Assembly: GCA_002943765.1 (NCBI GenBank)
Contig: PQWQ01000014.1
Coordinates: forward strand, 930,001-994,000
Source: Psoroptes ovis
Lineage: Eukaryota > Arthropoda > Arachnida > Sarcoptiformes > Psoroptidae
Length of the DNA: 64,000 nucleotides
Direction of reading: 5' to 3'
The notes below the pieces were generated by a model, which saw only the letters and a list, made by a program, of their open reading frames with translations, was not told the DNA's origin and did not search any database. Position 1 is the first letter of the stretch. Each line of letters begins with the position of its first letter. The translations under genes were made by a program, and so were the position numbers. Shown here one piece after another: positions 23,918 to 37,725 of the stretch.

Positions 23918-26900
23918 TTTTTAATATTTAATATTTTTCTCGATAAATATACAATTTGAAAAAACGATCAACTCTTTGATATATATTTGTTTCTAGGCAC
24001 TATAGATAAATAGATCAACAAATTATGAAAAATAATTGATTTATTTTTTTCAATAATTATTAATTCAATTCAATAAATGATCATAATCATTGATATTTTA
24101 TGGATGGACATTTTCTTTTGCTTTCTTTCTCGTGTGTTGAATCAGCGGAAAACAATGATAATAAAAAAATTTCAAAATAAAAACATTGATTAATGGAAAT
24201 GAAATGAAATTTTCCACTATCTTGGATCACAGTTTATTATTGAAATGTTTATCCATTGAATAATAATATTTGATATCAATCATTATTATTATTATTATTA
24301 TATAACATTTATTGATTGGAAATTATTTTGGATGCATTTTTCAATGCTGCTGCTATCGTTGTTGTTTTGGTTGCTGCTGTTTGTTTGTTTGTTTATTTGT
24401 TTTCATCATCAATTTCCGTTCACAATACAAGATAATGTTTGATGTATATTCGATGTATTCAATACAATTTTGATTTTTTGATTTTTGTTTTTTTTTTCAA
24501 TGATTTTCAAATGATCAAAATATTTGTCATTTTTCTATTTTCATTTATTTTCATCATCTTTCATAAGACAAAAGTACAATTTTCATTTTTCTTGAATTTT
24601 CATACATGACAATGCATTTATGTGGATAATAATAATAATCAAAAGCTGGTGATGATGATGATGCTAATGATGATGATGTTGTTCACAGGGAATAATTAAG
24701 AATGATGAGTAGAACTAAATTCAATATGAATTCAATGCAAAAACGTTGATTTTAAATCTTTATTTGTTTGTTTTTCGTCAACGAATAATAACAAAGATAT
24801 ACATTTGTAAAGATTTTTTTTTTTGGCTCAAATATCTATATCAAAATATCAAAAGTAGTGATTGTATATTTTCATTTCACCACCATCAATTATATTCTTT
24901 GGATAAATGTTTTATTTTAAAACATGAACATAATTTGCGATTGCGGCGTCTCGCATTGAAATACTTCTTTGCTTTAAAATTGGTAAAAATAAGCGTTCAA
25001 TTCTATCCGAAAAAACAAAATATATATCTAATGCAGAGAATATTCAATGCATTCATTCATATATGTGCTTTCCATGCGACAAGAATCGTATGATTTCTTT
25101 GGTTTTAGTAGTTGTCATAGACAAAATATAGTTTTATATTTATATATAATTTTATATTTATAAGAATATTTACAAACAAATTAAAAAACATTTCAGTATA
25201 CACGTGCTTTATCTACTTTGATAATGATGATGATGATTAAAATACATCAAGCGAAATTCATTATCATCAATGATTAAATACTATGAACTTGAAATTTTAT
25301 TTAATTTGTTTGCTTGAAAGATTTTCAATGCTTATTCTCCAAAGATTTACTCTAAAATTAAATAAAAACAATTAGAAATATAATCATTTCATTGTCTTTT
25401 TAGTCTTAAAATAATTATAAAGCAAGCAAATGAATAAATGAATGAAAACCTATTCATTATAAATATTTGATTTCTAAGAATACAATTTGAATTTAATCTC
25501 TCAAATTCCAAATCATTATCATTCTAGAATTAGTATATTTTTCTTAGAATTTTCAACAAATAAAACGCCCGCGAAAATTTCAATTGAAAAATTCTCAAAA
25601 ATTTGAAAAATTCAAACTTTTCTGCCATCTCTCGGCAGAAAATGAGATTAGAAATTTGAAAAATAAATTTGTGAGAAAATTTCGCGGTCGTTTTATTTTT
25701 GCATTCAACTTTGTGCAATTTGATGAATTTTAAACTAAAATTTAGATGAAAATTTGAAAAATCGATGGTTGAATTAATGTCATTATTCACTGGAATTCAA
25801 ATATTAGTTTTTTACCTTTTTTTTTAATTTGAAAATCGATTGAATTCCATAGAATTGTCAATAAATGATTCTAAAAAAAATGAAATAATCACAAATTTTC
25901 AACGAATGTCAATGGTAATAAAGAAGAAAATTAACCGATTTTCCAATTCCAAGAAATTTATCAAAGAAAAAAAATTAAATTATTAATCGGTTGCTTAGCA
26001 TCCATGTGATTATCAATGATTACCATCGAAAAATGTGAACAAGTAAATAAAATTAATTGAAAATTTCGTTGGAAATCATTAATGTTCATCATCATCATCA
26101 TTGATTAATCTTATCAGCTATGACATGTATGCAATTGAGAAAAAAAAATGTCTCGCACCCGGACGTTTATCAATAAAAATAAATAAAATGGAAATGTATG
26201 TTTTATCTTATGTCAACAATAAAATAATCAAATCAATAATATTAAAAAATTATAATAAAATTAAACACCTTGGATTTTGAAGCATAAAAATGTTTATTTG
26301 ATTATTTTATTCTATTGAAAAATGTTTCCATGTATCCATTGTAAAATTAAAATTTTACAAAGAAAAATTAAGGTAAACAACAAAAATGCAAATCATTTAT
26401 CATTCGATTTGATGATCAAAAATTTCATTTGGATTAAATTGAAAATATTTGTAAACGTTTGAATAATCGAAAATCGGTTCCCAATAAAGAGCAAATAAAT
26501 GAGACGATTGATTCAAAGGTTTTTACAGGGTTCAAAATCTAGCAAAAAGCAGGAAAATGGACGAATTTGTCGGTATTCAAATTAATGCATTCATTGAAAT
26601 AAATAAAAGATAAGTAATTTGTGGTTTTTGGTTCTCGATGACAACCGACCAATTTACGATCAGATCCACGTAGAAATTGTCATTATTGATCTCTTTTTTT
26701 CATTCATTTCATTAAATCTTCATACTTAAATCCAATTAGATAATTGCAAAAAATCATATTGAAACCAATGCACGTATCACGTATGCAATCATACTCATAG
26801 ATTATTGAAAAGATAATCGAATAGCAATAAGATTAATGAAAATTGAATCAAATAAATAAATAAATAAATTGAAATTCAATAAATAATCATATCGTTGCTA

Positions 26901-29526
26901 TTATTATAACATGTTAATGATCAATGATTATTATCAATTATTATTATCATTGACATCGTAATCTAAACATAAAATGTATGCATGTTTGCTTCAATATATT
27001 TTCTATTTATTTAGCCTTAAAAATGCTTTGCAATATTTATTTTACATTTTGTTTATTTAATATATTTTGTTTGTTAAATGAAAATATATATTGATTAATA
27101 TTCATTTATTTATTTATGTATCAATATATTTATATCTCGAATGAGATAATGTGTTGCAATAATTTTCATTTTTTCTGTTGTATTTTTCAATCAAACATTT
27201 ATGCAAAACAAACAAACAAATTACAGGGAAAAATGATTAAATAAATAAATGAATAATGATCTGAAAAAAAATATATTTAAAATGAATAAAGCTGGCATAT
27301 ATGTGTATCGATATATTGACAAAATATTGATACAATTAAAACCAAATATCAAAGATAAGCTTCATAATAAGGAATCTAATAAACCAATCCAATAGTGTGT
27401 GTCTCGGTAATCGGTGTCTATGGCTTTATTATCATTATCAGTTTGTTTTGTTTGTATGTATGTTTGTTCACGGGTAAGGTAAGGTATGCATACACACAAA
27501 AATATTTGCGTATATAAATATGGATATAAATTTGACTTCGTAAGCTGCATATTTATGATTTTATTATATGATTATTTTTTCATTTATTATTATTTCAAAT
27601 AATATCGAATGTAAATTCTTTTATTATCGATGCATATTTTGTCGGTGTGTGTGTGTATGTGGTTTACCATAATGGTTTCCAATGGTTTTTATTTTCTTGT
27701 ATTTTTTGCTGGAACTTTTGACCTAAAATTATCATTTTGGTTACAAACAACAAACATAAAACCACAAATGATCAAACCACACAAATATTGGATGATATTG
27801 GAAATTTATGATCCAATTTCCAATTGCTTATTATTATTATCGATAATAGTATTCGATATTGAACAATATTTTTTTTCGGTTCATAGAAATTTCAAAGAAT
27901 AAAATTATCATCATTTTTATTTTAGTCATTATTCAATAAGCATCTTCAGTTGTTCAGTGTGTGTGTTTGCTCATTTTGTATTTTGGAATTTATTTTCCGA
28001 GTTTTTCAATGTATTTTCTTTGAAATTCATCGATGAATTTTCAGTTTTTAGCAGTTTTCTACCGGTAAAATTTTTTGGTAATTTTTAAAATTTTGATAAA
28101 TAAATTTCAATTAATTTTCTACCGATTTTTTCAAAGGAATTAAAGGTGAAATATTGCAGCAATGAATCTATGAGAACCTTGAATCGCTTCGTCAAAATTT
28201 GCATAATATTGGCCCGTAAATTATTTATGTAAAAATTATTAATTTGACAATCAATCAATTGATTGATTTTCATTTTTTTCAACGGCCCAAAATGATTTAT
28301 TTATTTTCAAATAAAGTAAAAAGAAAAAGAATGAATAAATTATCATTTTGAACATTTAAAATATTATGCATCTTTTGGCGAGTCGATATCAAAGGACGAA
28401 AACATCGGTAATTATTTATTATAAAAAATGAATCATAAATAATGTGTGCAAAATGCGGATACAATAGCCTTAAACATGGTTCCGGTAAGGTATATGTTTA
28501 ATCAAAAAAATATTGCAATTGTCAACTTGTCATACGAAAGATGGCGACATTCAATTCAATGATGATGATGATGATGATTTTAATTTTTTTCATTTTCAAA
28601 ATTTCTAATTGATTTCAGATGTCATTTTTCTCAAAACATTCATTGTGAACTTGATTATTAATTCATATTATTATTGAAATTGTCATACAAACAATACAAA
28701 GAAGAAGAAGAAAAAAATTGTCAAAATGTCATCGAAAATGTATTTTAGTCTAATGAATTTCCAAACTTTTCTCGTTTACCCAGAAAATTTCATTGACTAC
28801 CGAAAAATTGAGTTTGGCACGTGCAATACACATTTATACACACACACTATTGGTGAATTCAAATGATTCAAACATCCATACATTTTCAAATGAAATATTT
28901 GTAAATATTTGCAAATAAATACAAAAATTACAAATAAACATAGAGATATTGGTGTGAATAACGAGAGGAGGATGAGAATTCACAGAAAAAAAAATTGTCA
29001 AAATTAATTGTAAATAATAATCAAAGAAAATGAAGAATTTTTTCACCGAATTTCATTGAATTATTCTCATTTAGTTATTATTATTATCAAGTGTCGAAAT
29101 GTTTGAATGGGTGAAGAATTTCACTCGAAATTCATTTGATTTTTCTTCCCGGATTTGAAACACACAGAATGAAATTCATTTGGGCAAATTCAAATTCATC
29201 CCGGCAAAAGCAAAACTGCTTGAATTTTGATTGAAACGAAAGAAATGAATGAAAAACTCAAATCAAATCTAAATTTTCAAATTATCAAATGACATATTTT
29301 AACATTAACACATTCATTTACATCGATGGGAAAACATTAGTACTGAATGATATTCATTTGTCAAATATTTGTCAAAATTTGTAAAATTACCAATTTGTAA
29401 ATATTTAAACATTGTTTTTTTGTGTCTTTGATAAATCATTCAAAATTTTTCAAAGTTATTCAAAAGTTATTCAAAATTGACTATCAACTATTGACATGTA
29501 TGAGTGATTGCTTGTATTGTTTTCTA

Positions 29527-29607
29527 TTAGGTTGTCCTGAAAGTTTTTGCCGATTTATCAATTGAAAAAACATTTGAAAATCGGCAAAAACTTTTCGGAC
29601 AACCCAA
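29527..29607. mobile_element. Mariner-type hairpin MITE, copy 9 (subfamily C)
   Basis: TA-flanked, with ends TTAGGTTGTCCTGAAAGTTT and AACTTTTCGGACAACCCAA. The arms pair through GCCGATTT and AAATCGGC, leaving a loop of about 25 nt. Confidence 0.87.
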
Positions 29608-30746
29608 TACAAAAAAACATTTATAAAAGCTCCCCAAATTAATTTAAAATCAATTCTCATTTAACAAACATGAAAACATTTAAAATAGTAATTAACATGA
29701 ATTTTTTTTATCTTTTATTATTTTTGAAAATGACCCTGAGGCATTCAAAGATGTGATTTATGGTTCATCATAAACATCACCACTACTGATGTTCAATTTT
29801 TTTTCGGCTGTTGATTAATTCATTGTTAAATTTTCATTATTTTTTTTCCATTTATTAACTTGCAAATCACACAAACACAAACACAAATAAAAACAAAATT
29901 GAAATTAAAATCATTCATCCATTCATAATATCACACATATGTGTGTATTTGTGGGTGCCAGTTTTCAGTGGATTATGATAACATTTTCATTTCGGATCAA
30001 TCATTGATGAAAAATTTTCAAAATTTCAAAATTTCACCAAAGCTATAAATCATCATCGTTTTTGCAGCAGCAGCCATCCATCAAACACCTATAACTCAGA
30101 CAAATCGATCCTAATCAGTAGCCCAGCACAGCAGCAGTTACTTGTGTGCGGTCCATTGAATTGGATTTTTGAAATTTTTTTTTGAAATGAATCAAATCAA
30201 AATCTCTGAATACATGGATTTTGATTTGAAAAATATTTTGTTTTTGTTCAAAAAAATTGCATGTGAAACTTTCGAATCGAAAAAACTAAATATTTAAATA
30301 CATTGAATGACAGAAAAAATAACAAAATTCACCATTGAATCATTATGATGATTGATTTTGAAAATATTATGATTAACTATTAACCATACTCAGATATTCA
30401 AATATATTCAGCTGCAAACTGCTGTTGGATTTAGTATATTTCGGTGGCCAAATAAAAATCTTTTTTTATTTTGGTTATTTGCCGAATATATCTGAGAGAT
30501 TGGTTATTATTTTGAAAAACATTTATGTGTGTGCATTTAGCCCCAGCAATAGTAATAATGTTCAATGCAAATCGAACAACAAAAGAAAAATATTATTACT
30601 AGTTATCCATACTGAAATTATTATTATTTATAATTGAAATAATCGAAAATAATCAAAAATCCGACTAATTTAATGCTAAATACCAGGTTTTTTTTTCTGT
30701 GTTTTGACCGAAAAAAAACTTGTACCACACACAAACACATAAACAT

Positions 30747-30766
30747 GCACACACACACACACACAC
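30747..30766. repeat. (CA)n microsatellite
   Basis: About ten CA dinucleotides within AT-rich intergenic sequence. Confidence 0.85.
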
Positions 30767-31132
30767 CCTTGGTACAAATTCATTTTGATCCAAACCAAAA
30801 AAAAAAGAAAAGATTTAATTTATTTATTTGTATTTGTATTTGTATTCATTCATTTGTGTATTTGTATATTCATCTCCATTCATTTGAATTTATTCGATGA
30901 AAAAATATACCGGTCAAATCAAATAAAAAAAATTTTCAAACCTGAACTAAGGTTTAGACCTTGTACAAAAATGAATGAATCAATGAATGAATAGCCTTAA
31001 TAAATGAACCTCAATGAAATGAAAAAAAAAATAAATTCAATAGGAATAATAATATTGTTGTTACCATTGATGATGATGATGATCATAATATTGATCAGAA
31101 AATGAATAAATAAAATTTCAAACAATTGGTCG

Positions 31133-31156
31133 TAATAATAATAATAATAATAATAA
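31133..31156. repeat. (TAA)n microsatellite
   Basis: About eight perfect AAT/TAA triplets; similar runs lie at 31266-31283. Confidence 0.85.
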
Positions 31157-34100
31157 TCCAACCATGTGATTTTCATAAAAAATATTTATTTATTATTTTT
31201 TTTTCATATTCATTCAATGAATGCATTGATTGATTCAATATAAAAACATATCAATAACCACAAATAATAATAATAATAATAACAATTATTATTATGATTG
31301 ATGATTGATCAATGATTGATTCAAATTAATAATACAAATTAATTCAATGAATTCAATGTATGCTTGTTTTTCATTCACAATTGTTTGATTTCAACGAATG
31401 AATTAATCATTTTTTGAATGAATCATTATGATGATGATGATGATGATTGTGGAAATTTTTCTTGATTGTTCATTGAATTTTTCTATTGAAAATTTTCGAT
31501 TGAAAACTTCATATGACAACGATATGACATGTCTTTATTAAACTCAATTAAGCTTCGAATGATTATTTGTCATTATGTTCATTATTATGATCTGTTTATT
31601 ATGATCATTATAATAACCTAAGGGCTCATTCATTTCAATCATAACAAAATTGAAAGAGTAAAATTTTTAAATCAGAACACACATTGTGTGTTCCTAGGGT
31701 TTAGGATCAAAAGAAGAAATGAATACAATCATTTAGTGAATGAATACAAAAACCTCAGAAAATAGTGGGTAAAATATGAAAACCTTTCAATATTCAATTG
31801 TTGTGTTTGATTCAATTTGTATGTGAAAGCTTTGTTTATATGAAAAAAAGCCCACATATTGTGGCTTTATTACCTTTGATTCATCGAAAAGAAATTTACA
31901 AAATGATCGATTGATTAATTCATCATTTTTTTTCTTTGGTCCATACAAATGATTAATGTCAATGAAAATCAAATAAATGAATAGATTGATTAGCTTCTGT
32001 ATTTTTTTGTTTATTTCAATCATTTTTAGTCATCAATCGGTTTCAAACATATATTCATTGTGTGTGGTACGGAAATAATCGTTTAGTTCAAATTATTTGG
32101 CCACCACCAACAACACCAAAAACAAAAACAATACAAAACGTTTTTCTCTAGGTCTCCAATGAATGCAAACAAAACAAATCTGATGTTTTGAAAAATTTTT
32201 GACAAAACAAAATGGTCAAAATGTACAAATACGTTTCCGATTCTAATCAATTGAAGCTGTTTGATTATTTGAATTTGACCAGATTTGAATGATTGATTGG
32301 TTGATATTTGAATTTTCTGATCGAAAATTTCGCGGTTTTCATTCAAAAAAATTCAGGAAAAAATTGAAAATAATCCTTTCACACAAAATTCAAACAAAAC
32401 AAAACAAATAGAAACGTAAATACCCTTTCTACACTCTTTTCAATGATATTAATTCTATCAATTGAATTTTGGTCAAATTTGTACAAATAAACGATTTATT
32501 TCATTGATTCATTCATTCAAATTGACCAGTATACAAGTAAATAAATGAATGAATATTTGCAAATTTACCGATCGTTTATTTATTTATTTGTCAGTATTTT
32601 GTTCACAAATTCGTGTGTGTGTGTGTTAATGACACTTATGGGATACAGTAAATTTGAAAATAAAGAGGAAAATATACAATTGAACATATATCAATCCTCA
32701 AAGCCTTATGAGGCTTATACCTTTGAAATTGAAAACAGTGAGAAAATAAATAAATAAAAAGTCTCCTAAAGAGTTGTCAAGCACAAATGAACTACAAACA
32801 AACAAAATATCGATAAAAAAAGTTTATTTGCTAATCAATCAATTAACCAATCAATCAATCAAATGATTGATTGACCAATCGATCATTTTGTATTATTGAT
32901 TATTAGTATATGAATATGAAGTTTTTTCCAGCCGTTCGTATTCGTGTATATTTACTTTCGATTTCGATAATCAATGGACAAATTAAATCAATATCAATAA
33001 TAAATCTCTGTGTGAATTTTTCATATTGTTTCACTGTGATTCATGGAAAACCAACTTTATTTATTATTATTCAATGTGTTTCCATGGTACACGATGTTGC
33101 ATTTACCGTGAATGTAGTGCACACACATAAACACAGACTATTATTATGCATGATTGACAATTGCAAAGTACCTTAGAATTTGTCCAAAAAAAAATATTCA
33201 CCGAATCAGTAAACGTAAATTCTCTAAAATTACCCAGGCAATGATAGAATGAATGAATGAACAAATGAATGTATAATTATTATCAGCTTGAATGGATTTC
33301 ACTGATTCAGTGAAATTGAGATAGAAGTATGTGTGCATGTATGTGTATGTTGATTATAATTAAATTTCAAATCAAAAATTAAATCAAAAATCGAGGAAAA
33401 TGGAAATATCGTCCGAAAAACATTCTTTGAATTACTTTGAATGCATCGGTGAAATTGATATGGCCAGGATGGCCAGGTTGTTGTTGTAGCTGCCATAAAT
33501 AATTCATTTGATTCGTAAAATTTGAAAATTTGAATTCAAAATTTGAATTCCAAATTTTCCAAATTGTAAATTGTCAATCGTAAAACTGTAGTCGTTGTAT
33601 TCAATTCACATCAAAATCAAATCAAATCAAATCAAACGACTAATAATTGTCAGAATACGAAAAATAGAAAAAAACATTTTTCAAGTGTCTTTTGATTATT
33701 ATTCGATTATTTGATTATTTCAAGTATATTCAAGTTGTTGTTGTTGTTGTTGTTGTCGTTGAAATAAATATGAAAACGATATTAGTAATAATAATAATAA
33801 TATCATTGATAATGATAATCAACTGTAAGTGCATTGTAATTGTGAATTCACCAGCCAAAAATTCACATTGAAAATTGAACATTTTACTAAATGAATTCAA
33901 AATTGAATCGAAATTGATTCAATTTTGAATTTGTCGGTCGACAATCATTCATAAATCAGAATTTTCAATTGATAATCGATACTTTTTTTCTGCTGCATTT
34001 CATTGTTTTATTTCATTGAATTATTTTTTTTTCAAAAAATTCAACCAATCAATTGTTGAAAATTTAAGAAAATGTATAAATATTATTATTCATAGACAAA

Positions 34101-34333
34101 CAAATGCATTGAAAGCAAACTTTTTCAGGCAAAAAATACTTGAAAAATACGTGGAAAAAGTACGTGGAAAAAATACGTGAAAATTTCAAAAAAACAATTT
34201 CAAAACAATTCAAGTGGTAGATTTATTCGATATTTGTTTCCAAAAATTTGATTCAATTTCTGTGCACCTTTTGCAATTGACGATCTCGATTGCATATCCA
34301 CTTATTGGCCCGATGATTGTTGAAATACAAATA

Positions 34334-34413
34334 TTTGGTTGCCCAAAAAGTTTTTGCCAATTTTTCAATGATTTTCTACGAAATGACTGGCAAAAACTTT
34401 GCGGACAACCTAA
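34334..34413. mobile_element. Mariner-type hairpin MITE, copy 10 (subfamily B)
   Basis: 80 bp with ends TTTGGTTGCCCAAAAAGTTT and AACTTTGCGGACAACCTAA. The interior GATTTTCTACGAAAT matches copies 3 and 8. Confidence 0.82.
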
Positions 34414-35931
34414 TGAAAAAAATTTTTGTAAAATTTGAATTTTACAAAAATTTATAAACAATCCAATTTGTAATTGAACTGGAAGAATAATTCAAATTTG
34501 AACAATTTTTAAACGTTATAATCTTCGTGTGTTTGTAAATAGATTTCCAATGAATTTCTATGAATTTTTTTTCCTCCGCGAATTTTTCTTTATAAATGAA
34601 ATGGAAACAAAAATATTTATCCATTTTGATATTTGCCATCACAGAGAGTTTTTTCATTTTCGAATGACAAAATACTTAATTGTCATAATTAATAGATTTT
34701 AATTGTAACAAAATGAAAATGAAAATGAAATGAAAATGACAATTAATCATAAATCATTTTCATTTTTCATACATTCATACACCACACAATTAGATTTTTT
34801 TTTGAAAAAATATAAAGGCGTGAAAATAAACACCTACAAGGCCCTTAAAATCTAAAAATAAATTTTTTTTGAAGTGTACATCATTTAAGAAAGATTTTAA
34901 AAAAATAAATAAATTAATCATTAACAGCTCATTTCAAATTGTTTTTGATGGGGTGCTGCTGCTGCTGTTTGAGCTGATTTTGAGCTGTGTTTGCGTGTAA
35001 ATTATTGAATCAAACAAATGTGTGGCTGTGAAATTATGTCTTTGACAAAATTTCACGGAATCAAAATTCAAATGAATTGAAATGAACAAAAAACTTTCGC
35101 AACAAGCTACGAATGCAGAATTTTAGTAAAAAATGTAATCAATTACTTGTCAAATATCCAAGCATTCATATCATATGGTCATGGTTTAATTCTTTCATTT
35201 TCATTTTCCTGATTACTAAATCTTATATGGATCACTTGCGTGGCGATGAGGTAGGCACACAGCAGCAGCGAAACCGTTCATCTATTCGCTGCAGAATTTC
35301 ACCGAAAAATTTGTGCTAAAATCATCAAATATTTTTCAAAGAATTTAAATAAAATAAAATATAAATAAATAGATGAATTTCCAAATTATCAAAACCAAAA
35401 AAAACCTCAAATCACCCTCAAAATATCCTTCAATATACCGAATTATCATCAGTTACCAAGTATTACTATCATCAAATTCAATTGAATTTTGAATTTTTGA
35501 ACTGAATTTTTGAATTGAATGATTTATATTTTGTTGACATTTATCTATGGTGCTTATGATATTTTGTGTGGTTTTTCTTTATTTTTGAAAAAATACATCC
35601 AACAACGACAACATTAAGATACAAAACAATATGAATTGAAACATTTGTTCAAAGAAGAAAAAATTGAAAAAATCAAGAATCATTTTGTGTGTGTTTAATG
35701 TTTATTTGTGTGTTTGTATTTACTTAGTTTAAATGTTTATTTATTTATTTATTTTTACAATTGTGGCGAAACCAAATAATCAAATGAATGAATGAATGGA
35801 AAAGAAAATAAAAATAAAATTTTTGTTTATAAATAAAGTCATTTTCATTTCTTTTAAACAATTCACACAATTCATTTTCTTCTTCTTCATGATTCAAAAT
35901 ATCATCATGATTTTCACACTTTTGAATAGAC

Positions 35932-36011
35932 AAGGTTGTCCGGAAAGTTCTTGCCGATTTTCATAAACAACTCTATTCGATTAAGCGGAATGAACTTTTC
36001 GGACAACCTAA
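35932..36011. mobile_element. Mariner-type hairpin MITE, copy 11 (subfamily A)
   Basis: Ends AAGGTTGTCCGGAAAGTTC and AACTTTTCGGACAACCTAA. The interior CTCTATTCGATTAAGCG is shared with copy 1, about 26 kb away. Confidence 0.85.
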
Positions 36012-36432
36012 TATATATGTTCAATTATAGCATCTTTTCGATGCTTTTTTTGCTGTTGTCATTGTTTGTTTGTTGCTTTGTCGTTTTATTATTTTGCTGA
36101 TTTTGCTTTGTTATCATTGTTCAATACACAATGTGGTATATTTTTGCCATTCAATCAAACAAACCAAACAGTAAACACACACAAAGACACAGAGAGACAA
36201 ACATACACAATGAAATATCAAAGTTAAATTTATATTTTGAACAAAAATGTTTATTTTTTCCCATTTCACTCACTCTCCCATCCATCTCTATCTCTCGCTT
36301 TGTGACAATTGTTTGTATAAATTGTTTTTTCTATTTTTCCACATTTTATTCACATAAATTTGTATCAATGAATGGAATACAAATAAATAGATGATAATAT
36401 TTAGAATGAATAAATACAAACTTTACAAAATA

Positions 36433-36515
36433 TTAGGCTGTACGCAAAGTTTTCGGCCGATTATATCGTAGAAAATCATTCGGAAAATCGGCAAGAACTT
36501 TTCGGACAACCCTAA
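36433..36515. mobile_element. Mariner-type hairpin MITE, copy 12 (subfamily B, inverted)
   Basis: Ends TTAGGCTGTACGCAAAGTTT and AACTTTTCGGACAACCCTAA. The interior TATATCGTAGAAAATCATT is the reverse complement of copies 3 and 8. Confidence 0.83.
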
Positions 36516-37725
36516 ATACAAAAATAACAAAATATTAACTTTGAAAAAGAAGAAAAATAACATTTTTACAGTTATATTTATTTTGAAGATTGATATAATG
36601 TTTGTATATTTGTGTAAAAACTAAAATGAAAATTTGTGAACAAAATTTTGTGAACAAATTTAATCCATACAATTTGATTGGTTGAATCTGCTTGGTTTGG
36701 GTGTAATCAATCTTTCAGTAAACATTTCAGTTCAGTATTCATTTTGCTATATGCCACACACCAATTTTCACAAATGATTTTCCTGAAGCTCTTCTTTCCA
36801 ATTCATTCAAAATTTCAAATTCATTCAATGCATTTTCCACATGTGTATCCACAAAAATAAGAAATTTTGAATGAAAATACATTCGTAGAGGCTCCACCTT
36901 AAGCTTTTGATATTTTTATCAAAATTTTTTGATAATTTTGATAAATATTATCTTTAATATTGATAACAAACAATTTAACTACTAATTTTTTTCAATTTAA
37001 TGTTGTTTTTGTTTAGTTGCTTTTTGCCATTTGTTATTTGTTTCCAAACAATTATTATCATTTGTAAATCATTTATATCAAATGATAACAAACAAACAAA
37101 TAAATAAATGATGATGATAATAGTTAATATAATGAATTAACAAACAAACAAACAAAAACACTCAGACAAACATACTTGTACATAGAAACAAACAATATTC
37201 GAAGCAAGAAAAAACAAACAAATAAACAAATAATTGAAATTAAAAATAATCAAAATAAATTGAGTTTTGCAAAAGCAGAAGCATCAGTCAGCAGCAGCAG
37301 CAATGAAATGACAGTGTATTTTAAATACAGAACAAAACAACAAACAAACAAAACAACAAATCAGTTACAAAACAGTTTATTTTATATGAATTATTTTATT
37401 TAAAATAATAATAAATAAATGAATCAAAATAAACAGATAAATAAATAAATAAATAAACAAAAATATTTGTCTTTGTCTATTTTCATTTGATTATTAATTT
37501 ATTTTGTACAATATTTTGTGTAATTTCTCAAAATTTCATCATTTCAAAGTGATTTGTTTGATGATTGCCCAAGTTATTTGTCATTTGTGACATTTGTGAT
37601 TTAATTTCTGTTAATTTTGTGTGTCAATTGTCCATTTGTTTTAAGTGAATTTGAAATTTTGACCAAAGTTTTAGCACAAATTTTAATTTGAAATTCAATT
37701 TTAAATCAATTAAAACTGTGAAAAT

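Larger units (their letters stand above)
23918..37725. other. 13.8 kb gene-poor region upstream of FoxD
   Basis: No frame here gives a convincing product or a splice-joined exon series. It contains four hairpin MITEs (29527, 34334, 35932, 36433), several CA, ATA and TTG microsatellites, and a triple TACGTG-containing short repeat near 34149-34182. Its length beside a single developmental transcription factor suggests distal regulatory DNA, which is an inference. The region next to 23917 should hold the SLC34 promoter, and that next to 37726 the FoxD 5' UTR. Confidence 0.55.

Noticed and set aside
24746..25093. 115-codon plus-strand frame
   Set aside because: Phe/Leu/Ile-rich composition as expected from AT-rich DNA, with no motif or neighbouring exon.
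27630..27902. 90-codon plus-strand frame with hydrophobic start
   Set aside because: It begins in a GT microsatellite, has no splice partner and no recognisable domain; it is best explained by AT-rich composition.
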